A stretch of 34,463 bases of DNA, from positions 1-34,463 of the forward strand of contig NZ_JAFBDO010000011.1 in the NCBI RefSeq assembly GCF_016908295.1, given 5' to 3'. This document shows, in pieces, positions 25,055 to 34,417 of the stretch. This DNA is from Thalassobacillus pellis (GTDB lineage Bacteria; Bacillota; Bacilli; Bacillales; Halobacillaceae). The notes beneath the pieces were generated by a model, which did not search any database, was not told where the DNA came from, and saw nothing but the letters and a program-made list of their open reading frames with translations. Numbering within the stretch: the first letter of the stretch is position 1; every line of letters begins with the position of its first letter. Made by a program: the position numbers and the translations under genes.

Positions 25055-27097
25055 ATGAACCGGATATTTCGTAACACAATCTTTTATTTACTTATCTTCC
25101 TCGTAGTAATCGGCGTTGTCGGTCTATTCAGAGGACAAGGTGAGCCCCAGCAAACATTCAATGTAAATGAGTTCACAGATAAATTGAATAATGGTCAAAT
25201 TGAAGAAATGACGCTTCAGCCTGTCAATGGAGTTTACCAGGTGAAGGGTACACTTAAAAATGCCGAAGAAGGTAAGGAAACCTTCACAGCTAAGCTGCCG
25301 GCAAATGAACAGGTCATTTCAAATGTAACAGAAACAGCAACTCAGCAAAGCATCCTAAATGTGGAAGAGGCGGAACAGCCGAGCGCGTGGGTGTCTTTCC
25401 TGACTACAATGATACCGTTCATTATCATTTTCATCTTATTCTTCTTCTTGCTTAACCAGGCTCAAGGCGGTGGAAGCCGTGTTATGAACTTTGGTAAAAG
25501 TAAGGCAAAGCAATACACCGAAGAAAAGAAAAAGGTACGTTTCAAAGATGTCGCTGGTGCTGATGAAGAGAAACAGGAGCTTGTCGAGGTTGTCGATTTC
25601 TTAAAAGATCCTCGCAAATTCTCTGCAGTCGGTGCCCGTATTCCAAAGGGTGTCCTGTTAGTCGGACCTCCAGGTACAGGTAAAACCTTGCTTGCCCGTG
25701 CAGTAGCAGGGGAAGCAGGAGTTCCGTTCTTCTCCATCAGTGGTTCGGACTTTGTCGAAATGTTTGTCGGTGTCGGTGCATCCCGTGTCCGCGACTTATT
25801 CGAAAACGCGAAAAAGAACGCGCCTTGTATCATTTTCATTGATGAAATTGATGCAGTCGGCCGCCAGCGTGGTGCCGGTCTTGGCGGCGGTCATGATGAG
25901 CGTGAACAGACATTGAACCAGCTGCTAGTCGAGATGGATGGTTTCGGTGTCAATGAAGGAATCATCATCATCGCAGCGACAAACCGTCCTGACATTCTTG
26001 ACCCGGCGTTACTGCGTCCTGGCCGTTTCGACCGTCAAATCACGGTTGACCGTCCAGATGTTAAAGGGAGACAAGAAGTGCTTGCGGTTCATGCTAAAGA
26101 TAAACCATTAGGTGATGATGTCGACTTGAAGACCATCGCCATGCGTACACCTGGTTTCTCAGGTGCAGACTTGGAGAACTTGCTGAATGAAGCAGCACTT
26201 GTGGCAGCCAGAGGTGATAAAAGCAAGATTGACATGGAAGACGTAGATGAAGCGATTGACCGTGTCATCGCAGGGCCTGCCAAGAAAAGCAGAGTCATCT
26301 CCGATAAGGAACGTAACATCGTTGCTTACCATGAAAGCGGTCATACCATCATCGGCATGGTGTTAGATGATGCAGATATGGTGCATAAGGTAACAATCGT
26401 GCCAAGAGGACAGGCTGGAGGTTATGCGGTCATGCTTCCGCGGGAAGACCGTTACTTTATGACCAAGCCTGAATTGTTTGACAAAATCACCGGACTGCTT
26501 GGCGGCCGTGTCGCTGAGGAAGTTATTTTCGGCGAAGTCAGTACAGGTGCCCATAATGACTTTCAGCGTGCCACAAGCATTGCCCGTAAGATGGTTACAG
26601 AATATGGTATGAGTGAAAAATTAGGTCCGCTTCAGTTTGGTTCGAATTCCGGTGGGCAGGTATTCCTTGGCCGGGATATCCAGAACGAGCAGAACTACAG
26701 TGACCAGATCGCTTATGATATTGATAAAGAAACTCAGAATTTCATCAACTACTGTTATGAGCGTGCTAAAACGATCCTTACAGAAAATCGCGACAAGCTC
26801 GAGTTGGTCGCTTCTACACTGTTAGAGGTGGAAACACTGGATGCGACAGCTATCAAGTCTCTCTTTGAAAAAGGGCGTATGCCTACACAAGAGGAACTGG
26901 AAGAGCAGGCGAAAGAACGCGAAGATGCAAGGAAAAAAGAAAAGTCGAAAAAAGACGATGTCCGTGTTAATGTCCAATCAAAAAACGATGAAATCAAGAC
27001 AGAAAACAAACCGATGGACCATGAAGAACAGCCTTCACAGGACATCAATAAACAGGATTCAACCAATCACTTGGACGATGACCAGGATCGGAAATAG
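25055..27097 (+). CDS. ftsH: ATP-dependent membrane zinc metalloprotease FtsH
   Basis: A 680-residue hexameric membrane protease for misfolded membrane proteins and regulators; in B. subtilis it is needed for stress survival and sporulation. There is a membrane segment at about 8-25, an extracytoplasmic domain (about 30-108), and a second membrane segment at about 113-134. The AAA+ domain has Walker A GPPGTGKT (204-211) and Walker B IIFIDEID (259-266), with the second region of homology near 305-325. The M41 protease has HESGH at 426-430. The C-terminal 60 residues are highly charged and repetitive in Lys/Glu/Asp, longer than in B. subtilis (637 aa). GGGAGGAGG lies before the ATG. Confidence 0.98.
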   Translation: MNRIFRNTIFYLLIFLVVIGVVGLFRGQGEPQQTFNVNEFTDKLNNGQIEEMTLQPVNGVYQVKGTLKNAEEGKETFTAKLPANEQVISNVTETATQQSILNVEEAEQPSAWVSFLTTMIPFIIIFILFFFLLNQAQGGGSRVMNFGKSKAKQYTEEKKKVRFKDVAGADEEKQELVEVVDFLKDPRKFSAVGARIPKGVLLVGPPGTGKTLLARAVAGEAGVPFFSISGSDFVEMFVGVGASRVRDLFENAKKNAPCIIFIDEIDAVGRQRGAGLGGGHDEREQTLNQLLVEMDGFGVNEGIIIIAATNRPDILDPALLRPGRFDRQITVDRPDVKGRQEVLAVHAKDKPLGDDVDLKTIAMRTPGFSGADLENLLNEAALVAARGDKSKIDMEDVDEAIDRVIAGPAKKSRVISDKERNIVAYHESGHTIIGMVLDDADMVHKVTIVPRGQAGGYAVMLPREDRYFMTKPELFDKITGLLGGRVAEEVIFGEVSTGAHNDFQRATSIARKMVTEYGMSEKLGPLQFGSNSGGQVFLGRDIQNEQNYSDQIAYDIDKETQNFINYCYERAKTILTENRDKLELVASTLLEVETLDATAIKSLFEKGRMPTQEELEEQAKEREDARKKEKSKKDDVRVNVQSKNDEIKTENKPMDHEEQPSQDINKQDSTNHLDDDQDRK

Positions 27098-27106
27098 GAT
27101 GTAAAG

Positions 27107-27140
27107 ATCACGCTGCAGTTAACTGCAGCGTGATTTTTTT
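27107..27140 (+). terminator. Intrinsic terminator of ftsH
   Basis: A perfect palindrome of 28 bases (27107-27134, each arm ATCACGCTGCAGTT or its complement), followed by a T run. Confidence 0.88.
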
Positions 27141-27270
27141 CGTTGTCTAGGAAATAAAAAAGGAGAGTTTGGGTTAACCGTGGCCACTGAGCCAGGTTTT
27201 TCTGGTTAAGACGTCGGTCTTGATTTTCTGAGGCGTGAGAATATATGATGAAGCAGTAATAAGCTTTTTT

Positions 27271-27279
27271 TGGTATGAT
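27271..27279 (+). promoter_or_regulatory. Candidate promoter of coaX, extended -10
   Basis: TGG precedes TATGAT (27274-27279). No clear -35. Start near 27286, 30 bases before coaX. Confidence 0.4.
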
Positions 27280-27315
27280 GAAAGCGTAAATGAATTGGTA
27301 AAGTGAGGTAAAACC

Positions 27316-28107
27316 ATGATTTTCGTACTCGATGTAGGGAATACAAACACTGTACTTGGTGTTTTCGAAAAAGATAAATTGAAATTCCAATGGCGGGTAA
27401 AAACCGATCGTTACAAAACGGAAGATGAATACGGCATGCTGATCAAATCGTTACTGGAACACGAAGGACTGGCCTTTTCCGATATGGAAGGTGTAATTAT
27501 ATCTTCGGTGGTGCCTCCGATCATGTTTGCTCTTGTACGCATGTCCAGCTATTACTTTGGCAAAAAACCAATGGTCATCGGCGAAGATAATCTCGACGAA
27601 GGACTCGGTATGAAATACCCAAACCCTGATGAAATTGGGGCTGATCGGATTGTAAATGCTGTCGGTGCACTGGAAGAACATGAAGGGCCGCTGATTATCA
27701 TCGATTTCGGGACCGCGACCACCTATTGTTATATAGATGAGGAGAAAGATTATGTCGGTGGAGTCATTTCACCGGGAATTAACGTCTCGATGGAGGCACT
27801 GTATGCGAAGGCAGCCAAACTGCCAAAAATCGAAATTCGTAACCCTGGCAATGTTATCGGCCAAAGTACGGTGGAAGCCATGCAGTCAGGAGTCTTTTTT
27901 GGGTATGTCGGTCAGGTGGATGAGGTTGTTAGAAGAATGAAAAAGACCTCCAATACCAACCCTAAGGTTATTGCTACAGGCGGTCTCGCCACTTTGATTG
28001 CCGATGAATCCGAGGTGATCGATTTCGTCGATCCTTCTTTGACATTGAAAGGTCTTTACCGGATTTACCAGAGGAATAAAGGAAAAAAAGCTTTTAAAGG
28101 AGAATGA
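27316..28107 (+). CDS. coaX: Type III pantothenate kinase CoaX
   Basis: Phosphorylates pantothenate, the first step of coenzyme A synthesis. The 263 residues are near the B. subtilis length (about 258). The ASKHA-type N-terminal phosphate motif DVGNTNT lies at 6-12, the GADR pantothenate/dimer motif at 108-111, and the second phosphate motif DFGTATT at 130-136. AAGTGAGG lies about eight bases before the ATG. The last codons hold the ribosome binding site for hslO, which starts two bases after the stop, so the pair is co-translated. Confidence 0.96.
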   Translation: MIFVLDVGNTNTVLGVFEKDKLKFQWRVKTDRYKTEDEYGMLIKSLLEHEGLAFSDMEGVIISSVVPPIMFALVRMSSYYFGKKPMVIGEDNLDEGLGMKYPNPDEIGADRIVNAVGALEEHEGPLIIIDFGTATTYCYIDEEKDYVGGVISPGINVSMEALYAKAAKLPKIEIRNPGNVIGQSTVEAMQSGVFFGYVGQVDEVVRRMKKTSNTNPKVIATGGLATLIADESEVIDFVDPSLTLKGLYRIYQRNKGKKAFKGE

Positions 28108-28108
28108 T

Positions 28109-28990
28109 GTGAACATGGAAGATTACTTAGTCCGGGCAACAGCATATGACGGGATGGTACGTGCTTATGCCATCCAATCGACAAACACCGTAGAAGAAGC
28201 GCGGAGAAGACAGGATACATGGGCCACAGCATCTGCTGCACTCGGCCGTTCGTTGACTATCAGTGCGATGATGGGTGCCATGCTGAAAGGTGAAGATAAG
28301 CTTACTGTCAAGCTGGAAGGAAACGGGCCAATTGGTGCGGTTATCGTAGACGCGAATGCCCGGGGGGAAGTTCGCGGTTATGTTAAAAATCCCCATGTAG
28401 ATTTTGATTTGAATAGCCAGGGAAAGCTGGATGTTGCTCGTGCAGTAGGTACAGAGGGCACACTCAGCATCGTGAAGGATCTTGGTATGCGTGATCATTT
28501 TACCGGTCAGGTTCCGATCGTCTCGGGGGAAGTGAGCGAGGATTTTACGTACTACTTCGCTAATTCCGAGCAAGTACCATCTGCAGTCGGTGCAGGGGTA
28601 CTTGTCAATCCGGATCATACGATTCTTGCTGCAGGTGGATTCATCATCCAGATGATGCCTGGGGCTACCGATGAAACGATCAGTCTGATCGAGAAAAAGC
28701 TGACAGAAATGCCGCCGATCTCATCTCTTGTCCGGGAAGGGAATACGCCGGAAGAGATCTTATCCCGTTTATTAGGAGAAAGCGAGCTTAACATACTGGA
28801 TCGCATGCCTGTCCAATTCCGCTGTCGCTGTTCTAGGGAACGAGTGGAAGTAGCTTTGTCCAGTCTGGGCGATGAAGAGCTGCAGACGATGATCGAAGAA
28901 GACAAAGGCGCTGAAGCAAAATGCCATTTCTGTAATGAAGCTTACCAGTTCGATGAGAACGACTTACAGGAACTTAAATCAGGGAAATAG
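28109..28990 (+). CDS. hslO: Redox-regulated chaperone Hsp33
   Basis: A 293-residue holdase activated by oxidation. The C-terminal zinc-binding redox switch is intact: Cys239 and Cys241 in CRC, Cys272 and Cys275 in CHFC. The N-terminal domain has [16 protein letters not shown] and [20 protein letters not shown]. The start is uncertain between GTG 28109 (six bases after AAAGGAG) and ATG 28115 (twelve bases); spacing favours GTG, while most relatives begin at the M-D/E-D-YLV position. It is coupled to coaX upstream, as in B. subtilis. Confidence 0.95.
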   Translation: MNMEDYLVRATAYDGMVRAYAIQSTNTVEEARRRQDTWATASAALGRSLTISAMMGAMLKGEDKLTVKLEGNGPIGAVIVDANARGEVRGYVKNPHVDFDLNSQGKLDVARAVGTEGTLSIVKDLGMRDHFTGQVPIVSGEVSEDFTYYFANSEQVPSAVGAGVLVNPDHTILAAGGFIIQMMPGATDETISLIEKKLTEMPPISSLVREGNTPEEILSRLLGESELNILDRMPVQFRCRCSRERVEVALSSLGDEELQTMIEEDKGAEAKCHFCNEAYQFDENDLQELKSGK

Positions 28991-29047
28991 AAAACAGCTT
29001 TTTTCAACATGCTTCCAAATTTTCAAGTGAATATATGAATGAATAGT

Positions 29048-29107
29048 TTGACAATTCCTATGAAATTGCGTAAATTGTATATAAATCCTATATAAATACT
29101 AGGAATT
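29048..29107 (+). promoter_or_regulatory. cysK promoter with three TAGGAATT-type half-sites
   Basis: TTGACA (29048-29053), 17 bases, TAAATT (29071-29076). AATTCCTA (29053-29060), AAATCCTA (29083-29090) and TAGGAATT (29100-29107) are the same 8-mer in two orientations, the middle copy with one change. The last two form an inverted pair just downstream of the -10. B. subtilis cysK is controlled by CymR, an Rrf2-family repressor whose operators contain similar T-rich/GGAATT elements; assigning these sites to CymR is an inference. Confidence 0.55.
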
Positions 29108-29121
29108 AGGGAGTTGAGTTG

Positions 29122-30048
29122 ATGAGAGTAGCGGAAAACATCAGCGGGTTGGTAGGACAAACCCCCGTAGTAAAATTAAATGGTTTTGCGGAAGAGGGCA
29201 GTGCGGATATATATTTGAAGCTTGAATATATGAATCCCGGCAGCTCAGTAAAAGACCGTATTGCGTTATCGATGATTGAATCTGGTGAAAAGAGCGGCGA
29301 TTTGCAGCCTGGCGGAACAATAGTGGAACCGACAAGCGGGAATACAGGAATCGGACTTGCCATGATTGCAGCTGCCAAGGGCTATAAAACCGTGCTAGTC
29401 ATGCCTGACACGATGAGTCAGGAACGCCGTAACCTTCTTAAGGCTTACGGTGCAGAGCTTGTACTCACCCCTGGGAGCGACGGTATGAAAGGCGCAATTA
29501 AAAAGTCAGAAGAGCTGCGTGAAAAACATGGATATTTCATGCCCCAGCAATTCAATAACGAAGCAAACCCTGAGATTCATGAACGTACGACCGGCCCGGA
29601 GATCGTCGAACAGATGGGCGACCAGCTGGATGCATTTGTATCAGGCATCGGCACCGGCGGCACAATAACCGGTGCGGGGAAAGTATTGAAAAACCATTAC
29701 AAAAATATCAAAATCTATGCAGTTGAACCAGCTGATTCCGCCATTCTTTCGGGGGGGGAGCCTGGCCCGCATAAGATTCAGGGACTTGGTGCTGGTTTCG
29801 TGCCAAAAATCCTGGACACTGACATTTATGATGAAGTCATTCAAATTTCCAATGAAGCCTCCTATGAAGCAGCTCGAGAAGCGGCTCGCAAGGACGGTAT
29901 CCTGGGCGGGATTTCCTCCGGTGCAGCTATTCAGGCTGCTAAGCAGGTTGCGAAGGAGCTTGGCGAAGGTAAAAAGGTGCTGGCTGTTCTTCCTAGTAAC
30001 GGAGAAAGGTACCTTTCAACTCCGCTTTACCAATTTGATGAAGAATGA
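29122..30048 (+). CDS. cysK: Cysteine synthase A (O-acetylserine sulfhydrylase)
   Basis: A PLP enzyme of 308 residues, identical in length to B. subtilis CysK, making cysteine from O-acetylserine and sulfide. The PLP lysine is Lys44 in GSSVKDR, the substrate loop is PTSGNTG (about 70-76), and the PLP-phosphate loop is GTGGT (177-181). The ATG at 29122 is used because GGGAG lies eight bases before it; the TTG at 29119 adds only one residue. In Bacillus CysK also partners CymR to sense cysteine status, which fits the operator-like sites upstream. Confidence 0.97.
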   Translation: MRVAENISGLVGQTPVVKLNGFAEEGSADIYLKLEYMNPGSSVKDRIALSMIESGEKSGDLQPGGTIVEPTSGNTGIGLAMIAAAKGYKTVLVMPDTMSQERRNLLKAYGAELVLTPGSDGMKGAIKKSEELREKHGYFMPQQFNNEANPEIHERTTGPEIVEQMGDQLDAFVSGIGTGGTITGAGKVLKNHYKNIKIYAVEPADSAILSGGEPGPHKIQGLGAGFVPKILDTDIYDEVIQISNEASYEAAREAARKDGILGGISSGAAIQAAKQVAKELGEGKKVLAVLPSNGERYLSTPLYQFDEE

Positions 30049-30057
30049 TATAAAAGG

Positions 30058-30086
30058 CTGCGTCTAATACAGGCGCAGTTTTTTTT
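30058..30086 (+). terminator. Intrinsic terminator of cysK
   Basis: CTGCGTC (30058-30064) pairs with GGCGCAG (30072-30078), then eight Ts. Repeat copy B begins directly behind it. Confidence 0.85.
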
Positions 30087-30180
30087 ACTTTTAGAAAATT
30101 TAACTTTGTTAAAGGATTAGAGTATAAGGGAAAATGAAGGCTGTCGCCATAAAGGCTTGGCGACAAGCTGAGTTTTTCCA
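30087..30180 (+). repeat. 95-nt structured repeat, copy B (cysK-folP interval)
   Basis: Perfect inner arms TTTAAC-TTT-GTTAAA, then TCGCCA/TGGCGA. The alternative hairpin GCTTGGC/GCTGAGT followed by TTTTT keeps seven pairs relative to copy C by G-T substitutions, which suggests that RNA structure is maintained. Same orientation as copies A and C. Confidence 0.78.
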
Positions 30181-30199
30181 ATTGGAGGAAAATAAAGTA

Positions 30200-30319
30200 A
30201 TGGATGACAGGACATATACGTTTGCAGAAGCTTGTTCTAAGCAGTTCGGGGGCGACAAAGGCGCTTCCACTTCTATCCTGCATTCACACCAGGGTGAATC
30301 AAGAGCCTTTATCATGTAA
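30200..30319 (+). other. Short open frame of 39 codons in place of pab genes, doubtful
   Basis: An ATG at 30200 with GGAGG 11 bases upstream opens a 39-codon frame starting MDDRTYTFAEACS. I recognise no protein family. Bases 30228-30235 and 30259-30272 match 222-229 and 241-254 of the palindromic repeat near the window start (AAGCTTGT, then a 14-base exact match), so the frame is probably repeat-derived debris. In B. subtilis pabB, pabA and pabC lie at this point between cysK and folP; none is present here. Confidence 0.3.
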
Positions 30320-30360
30320 AATGGACGATGAGTATATTGAACGGAAATGAGGGAAGGGTT

Positions 30361-31185
30361 ATGGCTTACTGGCTAAACACAAAGAAAGCATCATTTAATT
30401 TAACAGAGCAGTCGCTTGTCATGGGGATTCTTAATGTCACCCCGGATTCTTTTTCAGATGGAGGCAAATATAATGATGTAGATAAAGCGGTGGAACAAGC
30501 CATTCAGTTGGAAAGGGATGGAGCTCATATTATCGACATCGGGGGAGAATCAACACGCCCTGGTCATGCCCCAGTAGGTGAACAGGAAGAACTCCAGAGA
30601 GTCCTTCCGGCTATTGAGGCAGTAGCTGCCAATGTTTCTATTCCGATTTCGATTGATACATACAAAGCGGAAGTGGCACGCCAGGCTATTGAAGCAGGAG
30701 CAGATATCATCAATGATGTGTGGGGTGCAAAGAAGGATAAGAATATGGCAAAAGTAGCCGCCGATTATGGGGTCCCTATTATTATCATGCATAACCGCGA
30801 TAACAACGATTATGAGAATCTCCTAGTGGACATGCTGGAGGATCTCAAGGAAAGCATCGCTATTGGCAAACAGGCTGGTGTGAAGGAAGAAAATATTATC
30901 CTCGATCCTGGAGTTGGTTTTGCCAAGACACAAGCGGATAATCTCATGGTCATGCGTCATCTCGATGTTTTTAATCAATTAGGCTATCCTATTTTGCTTG
31001 GAACTTCCAGAAAGAGGTTTATTGGGTCTGTGCTTGATTTGCCGGCGGAAGACCGGATGGAAGGGACAGGTGCGACTGTTTGTATGGGGTTGGCAAAAGG
31101 GGTGCATATTGTCAGGGTGCATGATGTCAAACCGATCGCCCGTATGGTGAAAATGATGGACGCCATGCTAGGAAAAGGAGAATGA
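30361..31185 (+). CDS. folP: Dihydropteroate synthase
   Basis: A 274-residue TIM-barrel enzyme that condenses 6-hydroxymethyl-dihydropterin pyrophosphate with p-aminobenzoate; the target of sulfonamides (sul in B. subtilis). Signatures are GILNVTPDSFSDGG (22-35), DIGGESTRPG (about 61-70), the Asp-rich INDVWG segment and a C-terminal RVHDV. The ATG at 30361 is preferred because GGGAAGG lies five bases upstream; the in-frame ATG at 30328 lacks a ribosome binding site. It heads folP-folB-folK-yazB. With pab genes absent here, p-aminobenzoate must come from elsewhere. Confidence 0.96.
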   Translation: MAYWLNTKKASFNLTEQSLVMGILNVTPDSFSDGGKYNDVDKAVEQAIQLERDGAHIIDIGGESTRPGHAPVGEQEELQRVLPAIEAVAANVSIPISIDTYKAEVARQAIEAGADIINDVWGAKKDKNMAKVAADYGVPIIIMHNRDNNDYENLLVDMLEDLKESIAIGKQAGVKEENIILDPGVGFAKTQADNLMVMRHLDVFNQLGYPILLGTSRKRFIGSVLDLPAEDRMEGTGATVCMGLAKGVHIVRVHDVKPIARMVKMMDAMLGKGE

Positions 31186-31187
31186 AA

Positions 31188-31553
31188 ATGGACAAAATAT
31201 ATGTAAACCAGATGGAGTTTTATGGATATCATGGCTTGTTTCCTGAAGAAAACAAATTAGGCCAGCGATTTTACGTGGATTTAGAACTTGATGTGGATCT
31301 TGCTGCTGCAGGTGAAAAAGATGATATGAACGAATCCATCGATTATGGTGAAATCTACCAGGTGACAAAATCCGTAGTGGAAGGAGAAGCGAAAAAGCTG
31401 GTGGAGGCTGTTGCCGAAACGATAGCATCGCGCATGCTCACTGCATTTTCAAAGATTGCCGGCTGCCGCGTAAAAGTTATCAAACCGGATCCGCCGATAC
31501 CCGGACACTATAAATCTGTTGCTATAGAAATTTACAGGAGCAGAAAAAGATGA
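31188..31553 (+). CDS. folB: Dihydroneopterin aldolase
   Basis: A 121-residue enzyme (B. subtilis 120) forming 6-hydroxymethyl-dihydropterin from dihydroneopterin. Conserved features: FYGYHGLFPEENKLGQRF at the start, catalytic-type Lys in VKVIKPDPPIPGHY, and ESIDYGEIY in the middle. The ATG at 31188 is chosen over 31182 because AAAGGAG then lies seven bases upstream and the protein starts MDKIYV like its orthologues. Its stop overlaps the folK start as ATGA. Confidence 0.95.
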   Translation: MDKIYVNQMEFYGYHGLFPEENKLGQRFYVDLELDVDLAAAGEKDDMNESIDYGEIYQVTKSVVEGEAKKLVEAVAETIASRMLTAFSKIAGCRVKVIKPDPPIPGHYKSVAIEIYRSRKR

Positions 31554-32062
31554 ATGAGGTGTATATTGCCTTAGGTTCCAACATCAGCCCTCGTGCACAT
31601 TATCTGGCAAATGCCATTGAAAGGCTGGCGATTCATCCTGATATTCAGGTGATCAAACAGTCAGCTGTTTACGAGACGGTTCCTGTTGGGTTAAAGGAAC
31701 AAAGCGATTTTTTGAACATGGTCATTAAGGCTGTAACGGACCTCGGAGCAGAAGAATTATTATCTGTATGCCAGGAAATTGAACGAAATCTAGGAAGAGA
31801 AAGGGAAATAAAATGGGGTCCACGTACGATAGACCTTGACATTTTGCTTTATAATCAAGAAAATATTGTAACAGAGCGTCTGATTGTTCCGCATCCCGCA
31901 ATGCATGAACGGGCGTTTGTCCTGGTGCCACTTGCAGAAATTGCTTCAGGGGCCATAATTCCAACAAAAAGCAAGACAGTGCAAGCTGTTTTAGATACAT
32001 TACCCGAGGATGAGACAGAAGGAGTTAGAAAATGGCAGATAAACAATGGGGAAGACGCATAA
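31550..32062 (+). CDS. folK: 6-hydroxymethyl-7,8-dihydropterin pyrophosphokinase
   Basis: A 170-residue enzyme activating the pterin for FolP. ALGSNISPR lies at the N-terminus and the family signature GPRTIDLDILLY at 90-101, with the two metal-binding aspartates. It begins within the folB stop (ATGA) and its 3' end overlaps yazB by 31 bases, so the folate genes are tightly coupled. Confidence 0.96.
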   Translation: MNEVYIALGSNISPRAHYLANAIERLAIHPDIQVIKQSAVYETVPVGLKEQSDFLNMVIKAVTDLGAEELLSVCQEIERNLGREREIKWGPRTIDLDILLYNQENIVTERLIVPHPAMHERAFVLVPLAEIASGAIIPTKSKTVQAVLDTLPEDETEGVRKWQINNGEDA

Positions 32063-32274
32063 AAGGTTTTCGGAAACTAAAAGGGATGACGCAGGTGGAA
32101 TTTTCAAGGAAGCTGGACATTTCCGTCTCTATACTGGGAGAAATTGAGCGTGGTTCCCGCGAACCCGACCAGGCCACGTTGAAATTGATTGCAAAAACCC
32201 TGGGGGTCTCACTGGATGAATTGACATCCACACCCAAGAAGAAAAACAAGCAAGGGGAGGACCTCTATGTATAA
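32032..32274 (+). CDS. yazB: YazB, small Xre-type HTH protein
   Basis: An 80-residue Cro/CI-type helix-turn-helix protein; the domain spans about 18-65 (MTQVEFSRKLDISVSILGEIERG, then LKLIAKTLGVSLDEL). There is no sensor domain. It sits between folK and dusB in many Bacillaceae, and its target is unknown. GAAGGAG occurs about 10 bases before the ATG, inside folK. Its final codons contain the ribosome binding site and start of the dusB remnant. Confidence 0.92.
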   Translation: MADKQWGRRIKGFRKLKGMTQVEFSRKLDISVSILGEIERGSREPDQATLKLIAKTLGVSLDELTSTPKKKNKQGEDLYV

Positions 32275-32320
32275 GATTATAGATGTTACCATTCCCAATC
32301 GTATGGTACTTGTGCCATAA
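32267..32320 (+). pseudogene. dusB: Remnant of dusB (tRNA-dihydrouridine synthase), first 17 codons only
   Basis: A GGGGAGG ribosome binding site and an ATG overlapping the yazB end open a frame reading MYKIIDVTIPNRMVLVP, then TAA. It aligns with the start of B. subtilis DusB (MFKIGDIQLKNRVVLAP) at M, K, I, D, N, R, V, L and P. Position (yazB-dusB-lysS) is also right. The remaining roughly 310 codons, including the FMN-binding barrel and catalytic Cys, are missing before lysS. A large internal deletion is the simplest explanation. Confidence 0.8.
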
Positions 32321-32361
32321 TAACCTTGAAGCCACCATGGATGTGTACTGACGCCTCCGCG

Positions 32362-32390
32362 TTGACACTTCCCGCAGTCTTTTCTATACT
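32362..32390 (+). promoter_or_regulatory. Sigma-A promoter between dusB remnant and lysS
   Basis: Perfect TTGACA (32362-32367), 17 bases, TATACT (32385-32390). Start near 32397. A terminator hairpin follows only about ten bases later, so transcripts would end near 32434 unless read-through occurs into repeat copy C and lysS. Confidence 0.7.
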
Positions 32391-32406
32391 AAACGATAGC
32401 TGTGAT

Positions 32407-32434
32407 ACTGCCAGGGGACGAACTGGCAGTTTTT
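32407..32434 (+). terminator. Intrinsic terminator upstream of lysS
   Basis: Perfect 8-bp stem ACTGCCAG (32407-32414)/CTGGCAGT (32423-32430) with five Ts. It could end the folate operon, attenuate the promoter at 32362, or both. Confidence 0.85.
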
Positions 32435-32437
32435 ATA

Positions 32438-32533
32438 TTACTTTAAGAAAGTTTAACTTTGTTGAAGGAATAAAGTATAAGTAAAACTAAGGTTTTCGCC
32501 ATAAGGACTTGGCGACAAGCCAAGTTTTTCTAA
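32438..32533 (+). repeat. 95-nt structured repeat, copy C (lysS leader)
   Basis: The left arm pair is TTTAAC/GTTGAA. GGTTT-TCGCCA pairs with TGGCGA-C-AAGCC. The mutually exclusive hairpin ACTTGGC/GCCAAGT with loop GACAA is followed by TTTTTCT, a convincing terminator-like alternative. This is the clearest of the three copies. Confidence 0.8.
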
Positions 32534-32547
32534 TCGTACGGTACTGA

Positions 32548-34071
<1,524 letters not shown>

Positions 34072-34078
34072 TAGAACC

Positions 34079-34116
34079 GCCCGTTGCTGCAAATGCAGCA
34101 ACGGGCTTTATTTTTG
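34079..34116 (+). terminator. Intrinsic terminator of lysS
   Basis: Perfect 13-bp stem GCCCGTTGCTGCA (34079-34091)/TGCAGCAACGGGC (34094-34106) followed by a T-rich tail. Confidence 0.92.
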
Positions 34117-34242
34117 GGGGAGAATAGTCAGAATATAATTATATTTAATTTACCTCTTGCGCTAATCTTGAGACCATGGTAAATTATTAAACGTTGCGCC
34201 AAGAAAGCGACCAACTCACTTAAAAAAAGAAGCAAAAAATAG

Positions 34243-34271
34243 TTGACTTATATTGGGCAACATGATATATT
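34243..34271 (+). promoter_or_regulatory. rRNA operon promoter with UP-like A tract
   Basis: TTGACT (34243-34248), 17 bases, TATATT (34266-34271). The upstream stretch 34220-34240 is A-rich, like an UP element. Start near 34278. The remaining 120 bases back to the lysS terminator show no gene. Confidence 0.8.
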
Positions 34272-34277
34272 AATTAA

Positions 34278-34417
34278 GTCGCCATTTTGAGTGGCGGACA
34301 AACATTTGATCTTTGAAAACTGAACGAACCAACCAGTACGTCAATTCGATTTCTTCATTATATGGGGAAATCAAACAACGCACGAAAGAGTGCACAATGA
34401 GCAAGTCAAACTTTACT
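34278..34417 (+). ncRNA. 16S rRNA leader with antitermination box
   Basis: A first hairpin GTCGCCA/TGGCGGAC (34278-34299, one bulged G) is followed by TGATCTTTGAAAACT (34307-34321), the boxA-like antitermination sequence usual ahead of Bacillus rRNA genes. A GCAC/GTGC stem lies at about 34379-34393, and the region before 34418 should pair with the 16S trailer for RNase III processing. Confidence 0.7.

Noticed and set aside
27107-27140. 28-base perfect palindrome as a possible operator or recombination site
   Set aside because: It lies ten bases behind ftsH and is followed by a T run, so an intrinsic terminator explains it.
30181-30319. T-box or riboswitch ahead of folP based on an AGGGTG string
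   Set aside because: The string is isolated and no supporting stems or terminator lie between it and folP.
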